DNA of 64,000 nucleotides from Methanoregulaceae archaeon (GTDB lineage Archaea > Halobacteriota > Methanomicrobia > Methanomicrobiales > Methanospirillaceae), in contig JACTUB010000015.1 in assembly GCA_015660885.1 (NCBI GenBank), positions 1-64,000 on the forward strand. Reading direction: 5' to 3'. The position numbers and the translations under genes were made by a program. Shown here in pieces: positions 30,306 to 40,633 of the stretch (the stretch's first letter is position 1; every line of letters begins with the position of its first letter). The notes under the pieces are model-generated. The model saw nothing but the letters and a program-made list of their open reading frames with translations. It made no database searches and was not told where the DNA came from.

Positions 30306-30912
30306 TCCTGGTGCTCAAACCAAGGAAGCGTATGAGATTTCAAAAAAGTCGCGTATGCTGGCGCAAAAAGCAGTCGGTAATGTAAATCCCGAAGACCGTG
30401 TCCGACAACGATGTTCTATAGCTGTTGGAGATTTCAGCATGGCTGAACTCATCCGGTTCTCCAGGGATCCCGTATCTGCAATAATTGCCGCTCTCCGTCA
30501 AGGTGCACCGATTATTACCGATATCCGCATGGTACAAGTAGGTATCCAGAAAAAAGGCCACACAAGCGAAGTGCTGTGTGCGCTGGACTTCGGTGCGGAA
30601 ATCGCCCGGGAACGTGGAATAACCCGGAGTTCAGCCGGATTTATTGCCCTCCGAAAAAAACTTGCAGGATCGATTGTTGTCATAGGGAACGCTCCATCCG
30701 CCCTGCTGTCTCTTTGCGTAATGGTAAGAGAGGGGGTATGTCCTGCTGTCATAATCGGGACCCCGGTGGGATTTGTCAATGCGGCGGAATCAAAAGAACT
30801 GCTGCGCACGATAGACATGCCGTCCTTGTCGACTGAAGGTACCCGGGGAGGTACTCCTGTCGCAGTCGCTGCACTAAACGAGTGCATCACCATATTTATT
30901 GAAGGCCAGTAG
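30247..30912 (+). CDS. cbiC: Cobalt-precorrin-8 methylmutase
   Basis: YEISKKSRMLAQKA, GAPIITDIRMVQVGI, VVIGNAPSALLSL, GTPVGFVNAAESKELL. Confidence 0.93.
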   Translation: MKMSGELLRHGGITTNMYIDPGAQTKEAYEISKKSRMLAQKAVGNVNPEDRVRQRCSIAVGDFSMAELIRFSRDPVSAIIAALRQGAPIITDIRMVQVGIQKKGHTSEVLCALDFGAEIARERGITRSSAGFIALRKKLAGSIVVIGNAPSALLSLCVMVREGVCPAVIIGTPVGFVNAAESKELLRTIDMPSLSTEGTRGGTPVAVAALNECITIFIEGQ

Positions 30913-31917
30913 ATGAGAGATCCGGTCAGCGGCTTTGATTATCCCGAAGCATGGGTGAAGAAATGCCCGTCACCGGACTTACTCAGTCTAGTGAAGGAAG
31001 GACTGGCAGTCCTCACTTCTTCGGGTACCGTATTACGTCGTGGATACACCACCGGGACAACTGCTGCTGCAGCTTGTAAAGCCGCAATCCTTTCCCTCTC
31101 AGGCAATGTAACCTCCGTTCTCATCCACCTGCCGTGCGATCTCGCTGTTACTGTACCGGTAATTGGGTCGGGAGGGAAAGCATCCTGCAAAAAATATGCC
31201 GGAGATTATTCAGGTGATGTAACTGCCGGGTGTGAGTTTATCGCAGATGCGGTGCCGCTGCCGGAAGGGATCCAGTTCGTCCCCGGTGACGGCATCGGTC
31301 GGTTTTCACGTGATACACCCCGGTTCCATAAAGGAGAACCAGCAATTAATCCAGCTCCCCTTGAATGTATCCTTGCATCGATTCAGGGAGCGATGGAACA
31401 GGAAAAACTCTCCGGTATACGTGTCAGGTTGCATATCCCCCATGGTGCTGCGATTGCCAGAAAAACTCTCAACCCCAGGGTTGGCGTGGAAGGAGGACTA
31501 TCTGTGCTTGGGACAACCGGACTCGTTGAGCCGTGGGATGACCACCTGGAAGAATCAATGCGCGAACGGGTTGCTGCCAGCAGCAATGCTGTACTTACTA
31601 CCGGAAGAACCGGGCTGCGGTACGCACGCCTCCTGTATCCAAATCGTGATATCCTGCTTGTCGGTGGAAAAATAAAAGAGGCCCTCGATGCTGCCAGGGG
31701 GGATGTAATTCTTTTTGGACTTCCGGCACTCATACTGCGTTATATCAACCCAGATATCCTTGACGGGACAGGATATGCCACCGTTGAAGAATTTGCAGTA
31801 TCACCTGCATTTCACCGCACTATGCAGATAAACCTTGAAGCATTCAGAAAAGAACACCCGCAGGTAACTGTTGTTCTCTTGAACCGTGACGGTGCGATCA
31901 TAGGAGAAAGCCCATGA
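30913..31917 (+). CDS. cbiD: Cobalt-precorrin-5B C1-methyltransferase
   Basis: LRRGYTTGTTAAAACKAAILSL; GDGIGRFSRDT; GVEGGLSVLGTTGLVEP. Confidence 0.95.
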   Translation: MRDPVSGFDYPEAWVKKCPSPDLLSLVKEGLAVLTSSGTVLRRGYTTGTTAAAACKAAILSLSGNVTSVLIHLPCDLAVTVPVIGSGGKASCKKYAGDYSGDVTAGCEFIADAVPLPEGIQFVPGDGIGRFSRDTPRFHKGEPAINPAPLECILASIQGAMEQEKLSGIRVRLHIPHGAAIARKTLNPRVGVEGGLSVLGTTGLVEPWDDHLEESMRERVAASSNAVLTTGRTGLRYARLLYPNRDILLVGGKIKEALDAARGDVILFGLPALILRYINPDILDGTGYATVEEFAVSPAFHRTMQINLEAFRKEHPQVTVVLLNRDGAIIGESP

Positions 31918-32495
31918 AAATTATCGGTGTCGGTTGTGGTCCGGGTATGCTCACCGAGCAGGCTATCCGGGAGATTTCACGGGCTGCTATTATCTTCGGA
32001 TCAGACCGTGCAATTGAACTGGCTAAATCATATATTCCCGGTGATTGTGTTGTAAAAACGATTGATGACTTCAAAAATCTCAACAAAATCAGCGAAGATT
32101 CCATTATTCTCTCCACCGGTGATCCAATGCTTGCCGGGTTAGGATATCTTTCAGGCGAGGTTGTCCCCGGTATATCATCACTTCAGGTCGCAACAGCCCG
32201 CCTGCATATTCCGGTTTCACGGGTTTCAGTGGTTGTGGCACACGGCAAAGGCCATAAAAAAGGGATGCAGGATACCGTTGAAGAAGTAAAACGCGGGAAA
32301 ATTGTATTTCTCCTTGCAGATCCAAAATTTGAAGTCCGTGAGTTATATACACAGCTTGCCCTGCTTTCCCCTCCTGTCAGGATCGCACTCTGCGAAAATC
32401 TCGGGTATCCTGAAGAGCACATCCTTATCAGGGATATTCAGTCACCGCCCGAGCCGACAGAGGCGCTTTATTCACTGGTAATCGGGGATTTCTGA
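31914..32495 (+). CDS. cbiE: Cobalt-precorrin-7 C5-methyltransferase
   Basis: IIGVGCGPGMLTEQAIREISRAAIIFGSDRAIEL; ATGA overlap with cbiD. Confidence 0.9.
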   Translation: MKIIGVGCGPGMLTEQAIREISRAAIIFGSDRAIELAKSYIPGDCVVKTIDDFKNLNKISEDSIILSTGDPMLAGLGYLSGEVVPGISSLQVATARLHIPVSRVSVVVAHGKGHKKGMQDTVEEVKRGKIVFLLADPKFEVRELYTQLALLSPPVRIALCENLGYPEEHILIRDIQSPPEPTEALYSLVIGDF

Positions 32496-32577
32496 CCAGT
32501 CCAGATTCTCTTATGGATCCCCCGGATAATAACAAAGCTTTTTTCCTGCCGGATTCGATACTACAGGAAAAAGGAGT

Positions 32578-32760
32578 GTGTTCATGGATAAAAAAACAAA
32601 AACGCAGCTCAGCATCGGATTCTTTATCATCGGATTAATTATGCTCTTCATTCCTTACTTAAAATCCTTTGATTCTATATTTCCCGGTATATCCCAGTAT
32701 TTCAGCATAATGTTTTACTTGGGACTGGTACTGGTCGTGATCGGGTACTACCTCAAATAA
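32578..32760 (+). CDS. Small two-TM membrane protein (60 aa)
   Basis: Two hydrophobic helices; GTG (or ATG 32584) start preceded by AAAAAGGAG. Confidence 0.5.
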   Translation: MFMDKKTKTQLSIGFFIIGLIMLFIPYLKSFDSIFPGISQYFSIMFYLGLVLVVIGYYLK

Positions 32761-32791
32761 TAACTGTCCACTGGTGAAGCAATCCTTGCTG

Positions 32792-33316
32792 TCATTTTTT
32801 CCCGTTTTCATGGGTATGTGGTTGTTGTGCTTCCTCGATTTTTATTTCGCACTGGCGATCCCCTGTACACAGGGTCCTGACAAACCGTGCAGAATAGTCC
32901 TTATTAAGAAACGGAACTGTAGTAAGAGTTAACGCCATGCACCTACGGAAGGTTCGGGTTTCTCCTGCCCCGGTATCGTAACTGCTGTCCGCAAGCGGGC
33001 ATTGTTTTATGAGAATTACTGCGCCCCCGTTTGAAATTTCAAGGGTTTCGGATTTGTAATCAGGACCAAAAAGGACAGCCATTACTATCCGCAGGCTGCT
33101 GCCGATCTCACTCGCATTACCTTTAGGAAGTGATAAATCGCGGATTATGTCTAACGCCATGCGGGAGAGTTCCATCCAGATCTCCTGCTCGATCTCATCG
33201 TATACCTCTCCTACTACATCGCGATATGCTCTCTCGTACAATGCAGGAAGAAGAGCGGCCAGCTTTGCTGCAAGCCGCCATTTCACCTCATCGGGAATAG
33301 ATTTCAGGTCCGGCAT
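32792..33316 (-). CDS. Conserved hypothetical cytoplasmic protein
   Basis: 174 aa acidic/helical ORF, coding-like codon use; possibly related to L-2-amino-thiazoline-4-carboxylate hydrolase-like proteins. Confidence 0.6.
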   Translation of the reverse strand: MPDLKSIPDEVKWRLAAKLAALLPALYERAYRDVVGEVYDEIEQEIWMELSRMALDIIRDLSLPKGNASEIGSSLRIVMAVLFGPDYKSETLEISNGGAVILIKQCPLADSSYDTGAGETRTFRRCMALTLTTVPFLNKDYSARFVRTLCTGDRQCEIKIEEAQQPHTHENGKK

Positions 33317-33488
33317 AGTTGCCCTGCCCGATCGATTCTATGGTTGAAAGAGAATATCAAAACATTGGTTGGAATATACCGGAAATGCATAACAGAAAGT
33401 TCGATGATTTCCAAGTTTATGAACGATCAAAAAAAACTTCCGGATATTTTTAAATAAAAATTTATAATTTAGATTTCTATTATCTACG

Positions 33489-36400
33489 TTGAATATGATT
33501 CTCGACCAGGAGAAAATTGTCAGGGTCAAGAATGCGCTCAGGTTTAAATCAAAAGGTATGAGCATATCAGAGATAGCCTCCCAGCTCCAGATGAACAGGA
33601 ACTCGGTCGCCAAGTTTCTCGAGATACTATCAATGAATGGGGAAGTGGAGGCAAAGAAACTGGGAACTTCCAAAGTCTATACTATTTCTCAACGTGTACC
33701 GATATCGGGATGGATCCGGTTCTCATCCGATATGATCGTGATATTTAATCCTGAAGGGCAGGTATTGCAGGTAAATGATCCGTTTCTCAAGTTCTGCAAC
33801 GTAACTCATGAGGGGATTATAGGGAGGGATATAACGAAATTAAACAACCCTCTTTTCCGCGATATCCCCCTTGATAATTTTATTAAAAATGAGTCTCAGG
33901 AAAAAAAGACCGAATATTTTGAAATAAATCTGCATTCTGACAGCCAGGAATTCTATTTCAGAGTAAAGTTGCTACCTATTATTTTTGATGACAGTAGTGA
34001 AGGGATTATGGCAATTTTTGAGAATGTTTCCGATCGCAAACGTACCGAAATGGCACTAGTTGAAAGGGAACAGCAGTATCGCGCCGTGATCGATAATATC
34101 CAGGATGTTTTTTATCGCTCTGACAAAAACGGGAACCTTATTATGGCAAGTCCCAGTTGGGCATCGATGTTAGGATATGATTCATTGGACGAGTGTCTCG
34201 GAAAGGACATTGCAGGGATATTTTACTGGGAACCGGAAAAACGGAAGCCATTTCTTGATGCTGTATACTCGAAAGGGAGAGTAAATGATTACGAAGTTAT
34301 TCTGAAAACAAAAGACGGCCGGCCGTTTTACGTTTCAACCAACAGCCACCTGTATTTCGATAATTCCGGTAACATACTGGGTGTTGAGGGCATCTTCCGT
34401 GATATCAACGAGCGGCATAGTTCCGCAGAAAAAATACGGAATTATATTAACCGGATGGAATTTTTTTCCAAAGCATTACAGGAATTTATCGAATTACCCC
34501 CGGATGCTGATATTTTTGAAAAGATCGCCGACGATTTGCATTCACTGATACCAGGTGCGATGATCGATGTCAATTCTTATAACTCGCTGACCGGCTTGGT
34601 GACATTAAAATCCATAATTCCAATGGAGGACAGGAAAATCTGTGAGCAGATTCTCGGTATGAATATTGTAGGTCTTGATCTTCCCATATATCCTCTCGCA
34701 CTCAATACGTTGCGCGACGGTCATTTGTATAAGATTAATGTCTCGTTGTATGAGGGTGCATTCAGGGCACTTCCGATCAAGATGTGCGAGCAGATCGAAC
34801 GAGAGCTTAATCTGGGGGATAATTACTGCATGGGGTTTACTCACCGGGAAAAACTTTTTGGAGCTGTTGCTATTTACCTCCGTAAAGGTGAAAAAATTGC
34901 CGATACGAAGTTCATTGAAACCTATGCCCAAACAGCTTCTATTGCTCTCCAGCACCGTATTGTAGGGGATTCGCTCAGAGAGAGCCAGGAGATATTCCAG
35001 AGTGTCGCGCAGGAGTCGCCATTTCCTCTGGCAATCATCGATAACCAGGGAAACTTTCGCTATATTAACCGAAGTTTTACCCGGATTTTTGGTTACGATA
35101 GGGCGGATTTCAAAACCGGCAGAGAATGGTTCTTACTTGGTTTTCCCGAACCTGAATACAGGAAACATGCTGTTGAACTATGGAAATCCGATATTGCCGC
35201 CTTTTCAGAGCAGGGAACTGTACCTCGGGAATTTGCTGTGCGATGTAAGGATGGGACCATTAAGGATGTTGTCTTCAGGGTGATGGTACTTTCGAACAAT
35301 GAAAAATGTATAATCTGTGAAGATATTACCGAACGTCACGAGTCTGAAAAAGTAAGAAAACTCCTGGCTTGTATTGTTGAATCGTCCAATGACGCTATAA
35401 TCGGAAAAAAAATCGACGGGACAATTATCAGCTGGAATAATGCTGCAGAAGATATGTACGGGTATACACGCGAGGAGATACTTGGGAAAAATATTTCCCT
35501 TGTCGTTCCCCATGAACGCAGGCAAGAGCTTGAGAATATCCTGAAACAGATTACACGGGGGCAGGGAGTAACTAACCTGGAGACCCAGCGGGTTAAAAAA
35601 GACGGTACCCTGATGGATATCTCGATAACCATCTCCCCTATTATTGATGATACAGGTTCAGTAATCGGGACGTCAACCATTTCCCATGACATTACCGACA
35701 GAAAATCGGAAAAATTACTCAGAGAAAGTGAGGATAAATACCGGACCCTTGTTGATAATATTCATATCGGGGTTTACCGGAGCACCGGGGATCCAAGAGG
35801 GAGATTTATCTGGGGAAACACATCACTTATCAGAATACTGGGATTTCCCTCCCTTGAAAAACTCAAAGAAATCGACGTTGCAGACATATTCGTGGATACA
35901 GAGGGAAGAAAAAAACTGCTCGATGAGCTTCAATCAGCTGGTTTGGTAAAAAATAAGGAGATCACACTCCGACGCCAGGATGGAAATATCCTCATTGTAG
36001 TGGTTACCGCGCTTGCAAAATTCGATCAATCCGGTCATATAGAATTCATCAACGGGATTGTAGAAGATATCACCGAACAAAAACAGATCTCCTCGCACAT
36101 ACAGAATCTGCGGGATCAGCTGGCAGATATTATAGAATTTTTACCGGATCCGACTTTTGTAGTCGATCAGGAACAGCGGGTAACCGCTTGGAATTCCGCG
36201 ATAGAGCTGATGACGGGAATCAGTAAAAATGAAATTCTGGGACATACTGAGTTTGCACATGCCTTTTCGTTTTTTGGCACTTCACAGCCAGTTCTTCTCG
36301 ATCTTATTGACATGCCCGAACACGTGATTACCACCTATTATCCTCATGTAACCAGGACGGGCAACTCACTCACTGCAGAATGTTTTGTCCCTTCAATGTA

Positions 36401-37031
36401 TTCAGGACGAGGTGCATACCTGCGTTTAAGGGCTTCACTACTCCATGATAATGAAAGCAGAAGAATCGGAGCAATCGAGACAATCCAGGATATTTCAGAA
36501 ATCAAAGAACTCCAGGAATTACTGAAGAATGCAAAAAGCGGATTTGTTTCAGATATGCTCAGGAAGTACCCCATGGCGGATACGAGTGGTCTGGTAAGTC
36601 CGGTTCATGACGAGACCAAAACTCCCGGTGTCCTGAGTCTCCTTTACCTGTCCAATGCCTTAAAAATGGCGCAGGATTCCATCACAATTCTTGACTTATC
36701 GGGACGGTGTATATGGGTAAATGATGCGTTTGCGTATACCATCTCCCCAAAAAAAGGCGAGGCGCTGATAGGAAAAAGTTTCGCGCAGTTCATCGCCCCC
36801 GAGGACAGAAAAAAAGCGCTCGACTGCCTGACCAATGTTCGGAAAAGCGGGAGTAGACGAATAGCTCTTTCAATACTTACGCCATCCGGTCGGATTCCCG
36901 CCGAAGCATCCCTGTCATCAATTATTGATAGTCAAGGTGGAATTATGGGATATATGTCAATTATTCGCCATGGAGAACAGGATCGTGAAAAACAACAATC
37001 AAAAATGATTTTTCGGAAAAATATCCAATAA
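33489..37031 (+). CDS. HTH-multi-PAS-GAF sensory protein without a recognisable kinase domain
   Basis: N-terminal HTH (GMSISEIASQLQMNRNSVAKFLEILSMNGEVEAKKLGTSKVYTIS), several PAS/PAC units (DITERHES, DITDRKS, DITEQKQ), one GAF; ends after a PAS. Confidence 0.85.
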   Translation: MNMILDQEKIVRVKNALRFKSKGMSISEIASQLQMNRNSVAKFLEILSMNGEVEAKKLGTSKVYTISQRVPISGWIRFSSDMIVIFNPEGQVLQVNDPFLKFCNVTHEGIIGRDITKLNNPLFRDIPLDNFIKNESQEKKTEYFEINLHSDSQEFYFRVKLLPIIFDDSSEGIMAIFENVSDRKRTEMALVEREQQYRAVIDNIQDVFYRSDKNGNLIMASPSWASMLGYDSLDECLGKDIAGIFYWEPEKRKPFLDAVYSKGRVNDYEVILKTKDGRPFYVSTNSHLYFDNSGNILGVEGIFRDINERHSSAEKIRNYINRMEFFSKALQEFIELPPDADIFEKIADDLHSLIPGAMIDVNSYNSLTGLVTLKSIIPMEDRKICEQILGMNIVGLDLPIYPLALNTLRDGHLYKINVSLYEGAFRALPIKMCEQIERELNLGDNYCMGFTHREKLFGAVAIYLRKGEKIADTKFIETYAQTASIALQHRIVGDSLRESQEIFQSVAQESPFPLAIIDNQGNFRYINRSFTRIFGYDRADFKTGREWFLLGFPEPEYRKHAVELWKSDIAAFSEQGTVPREFAVRCKDGTIKDVVFRVMVLSNNEKCIICEDITERHESEKVRKLLACIVESSNDAIIGKKIDGTIISWNNAAEDMYGYTREEILGKNISLVVPHERRQELENILKQITRGQGVTNLETQRVKKDGTLMDISITISPIIDDTGSVIGTSTISHDITDRKSEKLLRESEDKYRTLVDNIHIGVYRSTGDPRGRFIWGNTSLIRILGFPSLEKLKEIDVADIFVDTEGRKKLLDELQSAGLVKNKEITLRRQDGNILIVVVTALAKFDQSGHIEFINGIVEDITEQKQISSHIQNLRDQLADIIEFLPDPTFVVDQEQRVTAWNSAIELMTGISKNEILGHTEFAHAFSFFGTSQPVLLDLIDMPEHVITTYYPHVTRTGNSLTAECFVPSMYSGRGAYLRLRASLLHDNESRRIGAIETIQDISEIKELQELLKNAKSGFVSDMLRKYPMADTSGLVSPVHDETKTPGVLSLLYLSNALKMAQDSITILDLSGRCIWVNDAFAYTISPKKGEALIGKSFAQFIAPEDRKKALDCLTNVRKSGSRRIALSILTPSGRIPAEASLSSIIDSQGGIMGYMSIIRHGEQDREKQQSKMIFRKNIQ

Positions 37032-37060
37032 AAAAAGGGTCGAAAGTGTAAATTATCTGA

Positions 37061-37495
37061 TTACATTGTTGATGCTCTTTCCACAGCACCGTGACTTTTC
37101 CCCATACCGGATTTTTGTGCTTCTTCCACTTTTGCAAGTGCCTCTTCCGCGGCAACCTTCACATAACAGTTGTCCCGGCTGCATGTCTCGGCCAGAGCCT
37201 GTGCTGCACTCGGGTGACCGATATTGCCCAGTGCGTACGCTGTTGCAAATCGTACATCCTGGTCCTGGTCATTAAGGAGAGGGATAAGGCGATCTATTGA
37301 CCGTACATCTCCAATGTTTCCCAGAGCATCTGCTGCCATATACCTGACCCACTTGTCTTCATCATCAAGGGCTTTGTGCAGGTAATCTATTGCGGGTTTC
37401 CCAAACTTTTCGAGGGCAATAACCCGTGTCCACCGCTCGGGCTGGGCCTTATCTTTGAGTTCCTGAAAAATTTTTTCCATTTCTTTTCCCCCCAT
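37061..37495 (-). CDS. HEAT-repeat (PBS lyase-like) protein
   Basis: DKWVRYMAADALGNIGDVRSIDRLIPLLNDQDQDVRFATAYALGNIGHPSAAQAL. Confidence 0.88.
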   Translation of the reverse strand: MGGKEMEKIFQELKDKAQPERWTRVIALEKFGKPAIDYLHKALDDEDKWVRYMAADALGNIGDVRSIDRLIPLLNDQDQDVRFATAYALGNIGHPSAAQALAETCSRDNCYVKVAAEEALAKVEEAQKSGMGKSHGAVERASTM

Positions 37496-37828
37496 CCCCA
37501 GTTCTTCTGGGATGCATCTGAATCTCGGGGGACGTATATTAAAAATTTGCCAGACAGGTATGCTCGGCGAAGTGAAAGTCCCTGCTTTTTTATAAGAAAT
37601 ATATTATATTCATACTACGATGAAGAAATAGAATAATACTTTCGGATTATTGAAGGGCTAAAAATAATGAAAAAAAAGGTATTCAGATAAGGAATGTTTT
37701 TGTTTAACATAAATAAGAAAGTATTAATTATAAATTTTTAATATTTTAAAAAATTCAATATTAAAAATTTATTTAATTAAATAATGGCTAATAAATTTTT
37801 AAAACAATTTTGTCAGAAATCCGGATCC

Positions 37829-38701
37829 TCATGGCAGAAAAATCCGACCATTATGCCTGAGGATAAATCCTTCAGACTCCAGTGCAGACAGGATCTTTTT
37901 TATCCGGGCCGGGTCATCATTCAGGAGGCCCAGAAATTCTTTTTCCGTTATCTCCGGTCTGGCAAGGATCATCCTGATAATACTACCCCGGATTTTCCGG
38001 TCAGAGCCTTCGAAGGGGGATTGTGTTGTGTAGTGTGCACTTCGCCGGTTAGGGTTCGCAGCGGTCTTTTTCATCGCTGAGCCAAGGTCCATCAGAGCCC
38101 AGTACCATACACGGGGATTTTTATGATATAATGTTTTTTCAACGAGCGGGAGGATCTCTGTATCATGTACATTGTCAGTGTCAGCAAAGAAAAAGTGAAT
38201 AAAAACCCTGCGGATATTCGTCTCGATGAAAACCACAGGCATATTGAACGCAAATGCTGCAATGGATGAAGCGGTTGCCCTGCCAATACCCGGAAATGTA
38301 GTAAGCTTGTCAACATCCGCCGGAAGAACCCCGTTATATTCTGTCACAACTCTGACAGCACATTTCTGCAATGAAATAGCCCTGCGATTATAGCCCATAC
38401 CCTGCCAGACAGTCAGCACATCTCCCAGGGGGACGGTGGCAAGGACTGCAAAATTAGGGAATGCTCTGATGAATTCCGGAAATTTTATGCTAACCCGTTC
38501 CACCCGGGTCTGCTGGAGCATAATCTCAGAAACAAGGATGTGGTAGGGATTAGAAGTATGTCTCCATACCATATCACGGCCATGCTCGCCGTAATACGAC
38601 AGGACCATCTGCTGGAAGTCCTGAATTCCCTGATATGATTTATCATCACGGGAAAATTTTGACCCGAAATAATCGAATATTTTCTTACCCGGATGTTTCA
38701 T
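37829..38701 (-). CDS. MutY-like A/G-specific adenine glycosylase (HhH-GPD) lacking FeS-cluster cysteines
   Basis: VSEIMLQQTRVERV, VWQGMGYNRRA, LTTFPGIGRATASSIAAFAF, ETNIRRV; C-terminal winged-helix-like tail. Confidence 0.82.
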   Translation of the reverse strand: MKHPGKKIFDYFGSKFSRDDKSYQGIQDFQQMVLSYYGEHGRDMVWRHTSNPYHILVSEIMLQQTRVERVSIKFPEFIRAFPNFAVLATVPLGDVLTVWQGMGYNRRAISLQKCAVRVVTEYNGVLPADVDKLTTFPGIGRATASSIAAFAFNMPVVFIETNIRRVFIHFFFADTDNVHDTEILPLVEKTLYHKNPRVWYWALMDLGSAMKKTAANPNRRSAHYTTQSPFEGSDRKIRGSIIRMILARPEITEKEFLGLLNDDPARIKKILSALESEGFILRHNGRIFLP

Positions 38702-38824
38702 AGATCGTTGCCTATTCGTAAAATATCTTTTTTACCCTTATCGTATTATCATACCTGAACATATTCATTCGGGTGATGGCAAAAATGGTAAAAAGTGATA
38801 AAGATGGCCAATAATCATGGTTAT

Positions 38825-40633
38825 TCAGATGCGTTTGAACATCCCGTCAAGGTCTGAACGGGTAAACCTTACTATTGTTGGTCTCCCGTGGGGGCAGGTG
38901 AATGGATTTTTTGCATACCGTAACTGCTGAACCAGTCGCTGGCATTGTTCCATTGTACAGACTGTCCCGGCCTTGATTGCCCCCCGGCATGCGATAATGC
39001 GGGTAATTCTTTCTCTGTTATTTACCGCACCGGACGGTTCTTCACTGACAAGATCATTTACCATCTCATCAATCAGGGACATATTTTCAAGTTTACCCAA
39101 TACCACGGGGATAGATCTGACAAGGAAGGTATCTTTTCCAAACTCCTCAACAATGAACCCTGCCGGTGCAAGAGCAGGCAAAAGATCGCGGAGAACTGCG
39201 GCTTCGTGCATTGATCTGTGCAGGATAAACGGGACGATCAGCTCCTGCGAACAATGATCTCCCGCTGTGCTGGCGATGACCTGCTCGTAAAGGATACGTT
39301 CGTGAACGGCATGCTGGTCGATAACTACAAGCTCTCCGGTATCCGTTGTAGCCAGTATATAGATCCCACCAAATTGACCGATAACTTCCAAGACCGGGAG
39401 TTTGGTCTCCAGCGGTACCATGCCGGTAACGAGTTCTGTTTGTCGCAGCTGGCGATCCGTTGTGAGGGTACCGGCATGTGTGGTTTCGCTGACTCCGGAA
39501 GGTGCCGGCGTGCGGAAATCATATAACTGGTCTGCATCCGCTTCCGTTTCTATATCTGATTTATTTGGGTGTGATCGCGACGGTGTTTGGATACCCGGGA
39601 TCAGGTCGTGATGAAGTAATACCGTGTTCACTGCCTCCGTCAAAGATAAGGCAATCTCTTTTTCCTTCGAGAGCCGGACCAGTTTTTTTGCCGGGTGCAC
39701 ATTAACATCAACAAGTTCTGTGTCAATCGTCAGGAAAAGGAAAGCGATCGGAAACCGGTCTTTAGGAAGCACAGTACCATACCCCTGTTTTGCAGCTCCA
39801 TTGATTATTGTCGACGATACATATCGTCGATTGATTACAACCATAATCTGTGAGGGATCTTTTCGCGTGAGTGATGGGCGTGAAATATACCCGGAGATCT
39901 TCGCGAACGGTAACACCAGATTCACCGGAATAAGTTCCTTTACCGTATCGCTTCCATAGATGCGTGCAATGGTATCGAGGATCCGCGGTGATTTTTCCGT
40001 CATAAGCTTCTGGTTCCCGTTGGTAACTATCCGAAAAGAAATCTCGGGATGGGCAAGGCAGATACCTTCTAGGAGAGAATAAATATGCGCAAGTTCAGTG
40101 TTCTTACTCTTCTGGAACTTTTTTCGCGCTGGTGTATTAAAAAAAAGATCTTGTACCAGTACCCTTGTCCCTTCAGGAACGCCGATATCGCACGTCTGAA
40201 GTATTTTCCCCCCTTCAACAACAACTTTTGTCCCGGCAATAATGCCCGGCGCACGAAGCCGTGTTGTCAGGGTGACTCTCGAAATTGCGGCGATGCTGGC
40301 AAGAGCTTCCCCCCGGAATCCCAGAGTATGCACGTGGTATAGATCCTCGATTCGGTGAATCTTGCTCGTTGCATGGGGAGTAAATGCAAGCAAAGCATCG
40401 GCAGGGGACATTCCACATCCATCGTCAATAACCTGAATACTCCTGATTCCTTCTGCCGATGTTGCAAGGTCAATACGAATGGAATGGGCACCGGCATCAA
40501 TGGCATTTTCTACAAGTTCTTTTACGACAGATGCAGGGCGCTCGACTACCTCTCCTGCAGCGATCTGGTTCACCGTTGCCTGATCAAGGATACGGATGGT
40601 GGAATCAGTGTTTTTTTCTTTCATGACTGCCAT
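38825..40633 (-). CDS. mutL: DNA mismatch repair protein MutL
   Basis: VNQIAAGEVVERPASVVKELVENAIDAGA, TPHATSKI, TLGFRGEALASI; DQHAVHERILYE endonuclease-type motif; CPHGRP. Confidence 0.95.
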   Translation of the reverse strand: MAVMKEKNTDSTIRILDQATVNQIAAGEVVERPASVVKELVENAIDAGAHSIRIDLATSAEGIRSIQVIDDGCGMSPADALLAFTPHATSKIHRIEDLYHVHTLGFRGEALASIAAISRVTLTTRLRAPGIIAGTKVVVEGGKILQTCDIGVPEGTRVLVQDLFFNTPARKKFQKSKNTELAHIYSLLEGICLAHPEISFRIVTNGNQKLMTEKSPRILDTIARIYGSDTVKELIPVNLVLPFAKISGYISRPSLTRKDPSQIMVVINRRYVSSTIINGAAKQGYGTVLPKDRFPIAFLFLTIDTELVDVNVHPAKKLVRLSKEKEIALSLTEAVNTVLLHHDLIPGIQTPSRSHPNKSDIETEADADQLYDFRTPAPSGVSETTHAGTLTTDRQLRQTELVTGMVPLETKLPVLEVIGQFGGIYILATTDTGELVVIDQHAVHERILYEQVIASTAGDHCSQELIVPFILHRSMHEAAVLRDLLPALAPAGFIVEEFGKDTFLVRSIPVVLGKLENMSLIDEMVNDLVSEEPSGAVNNRERITRIIACRGAIKAGTVCTMEQCQRLVQQLRYAKNPFTCPHGRPTIVRFTRSDLDGMFKRI

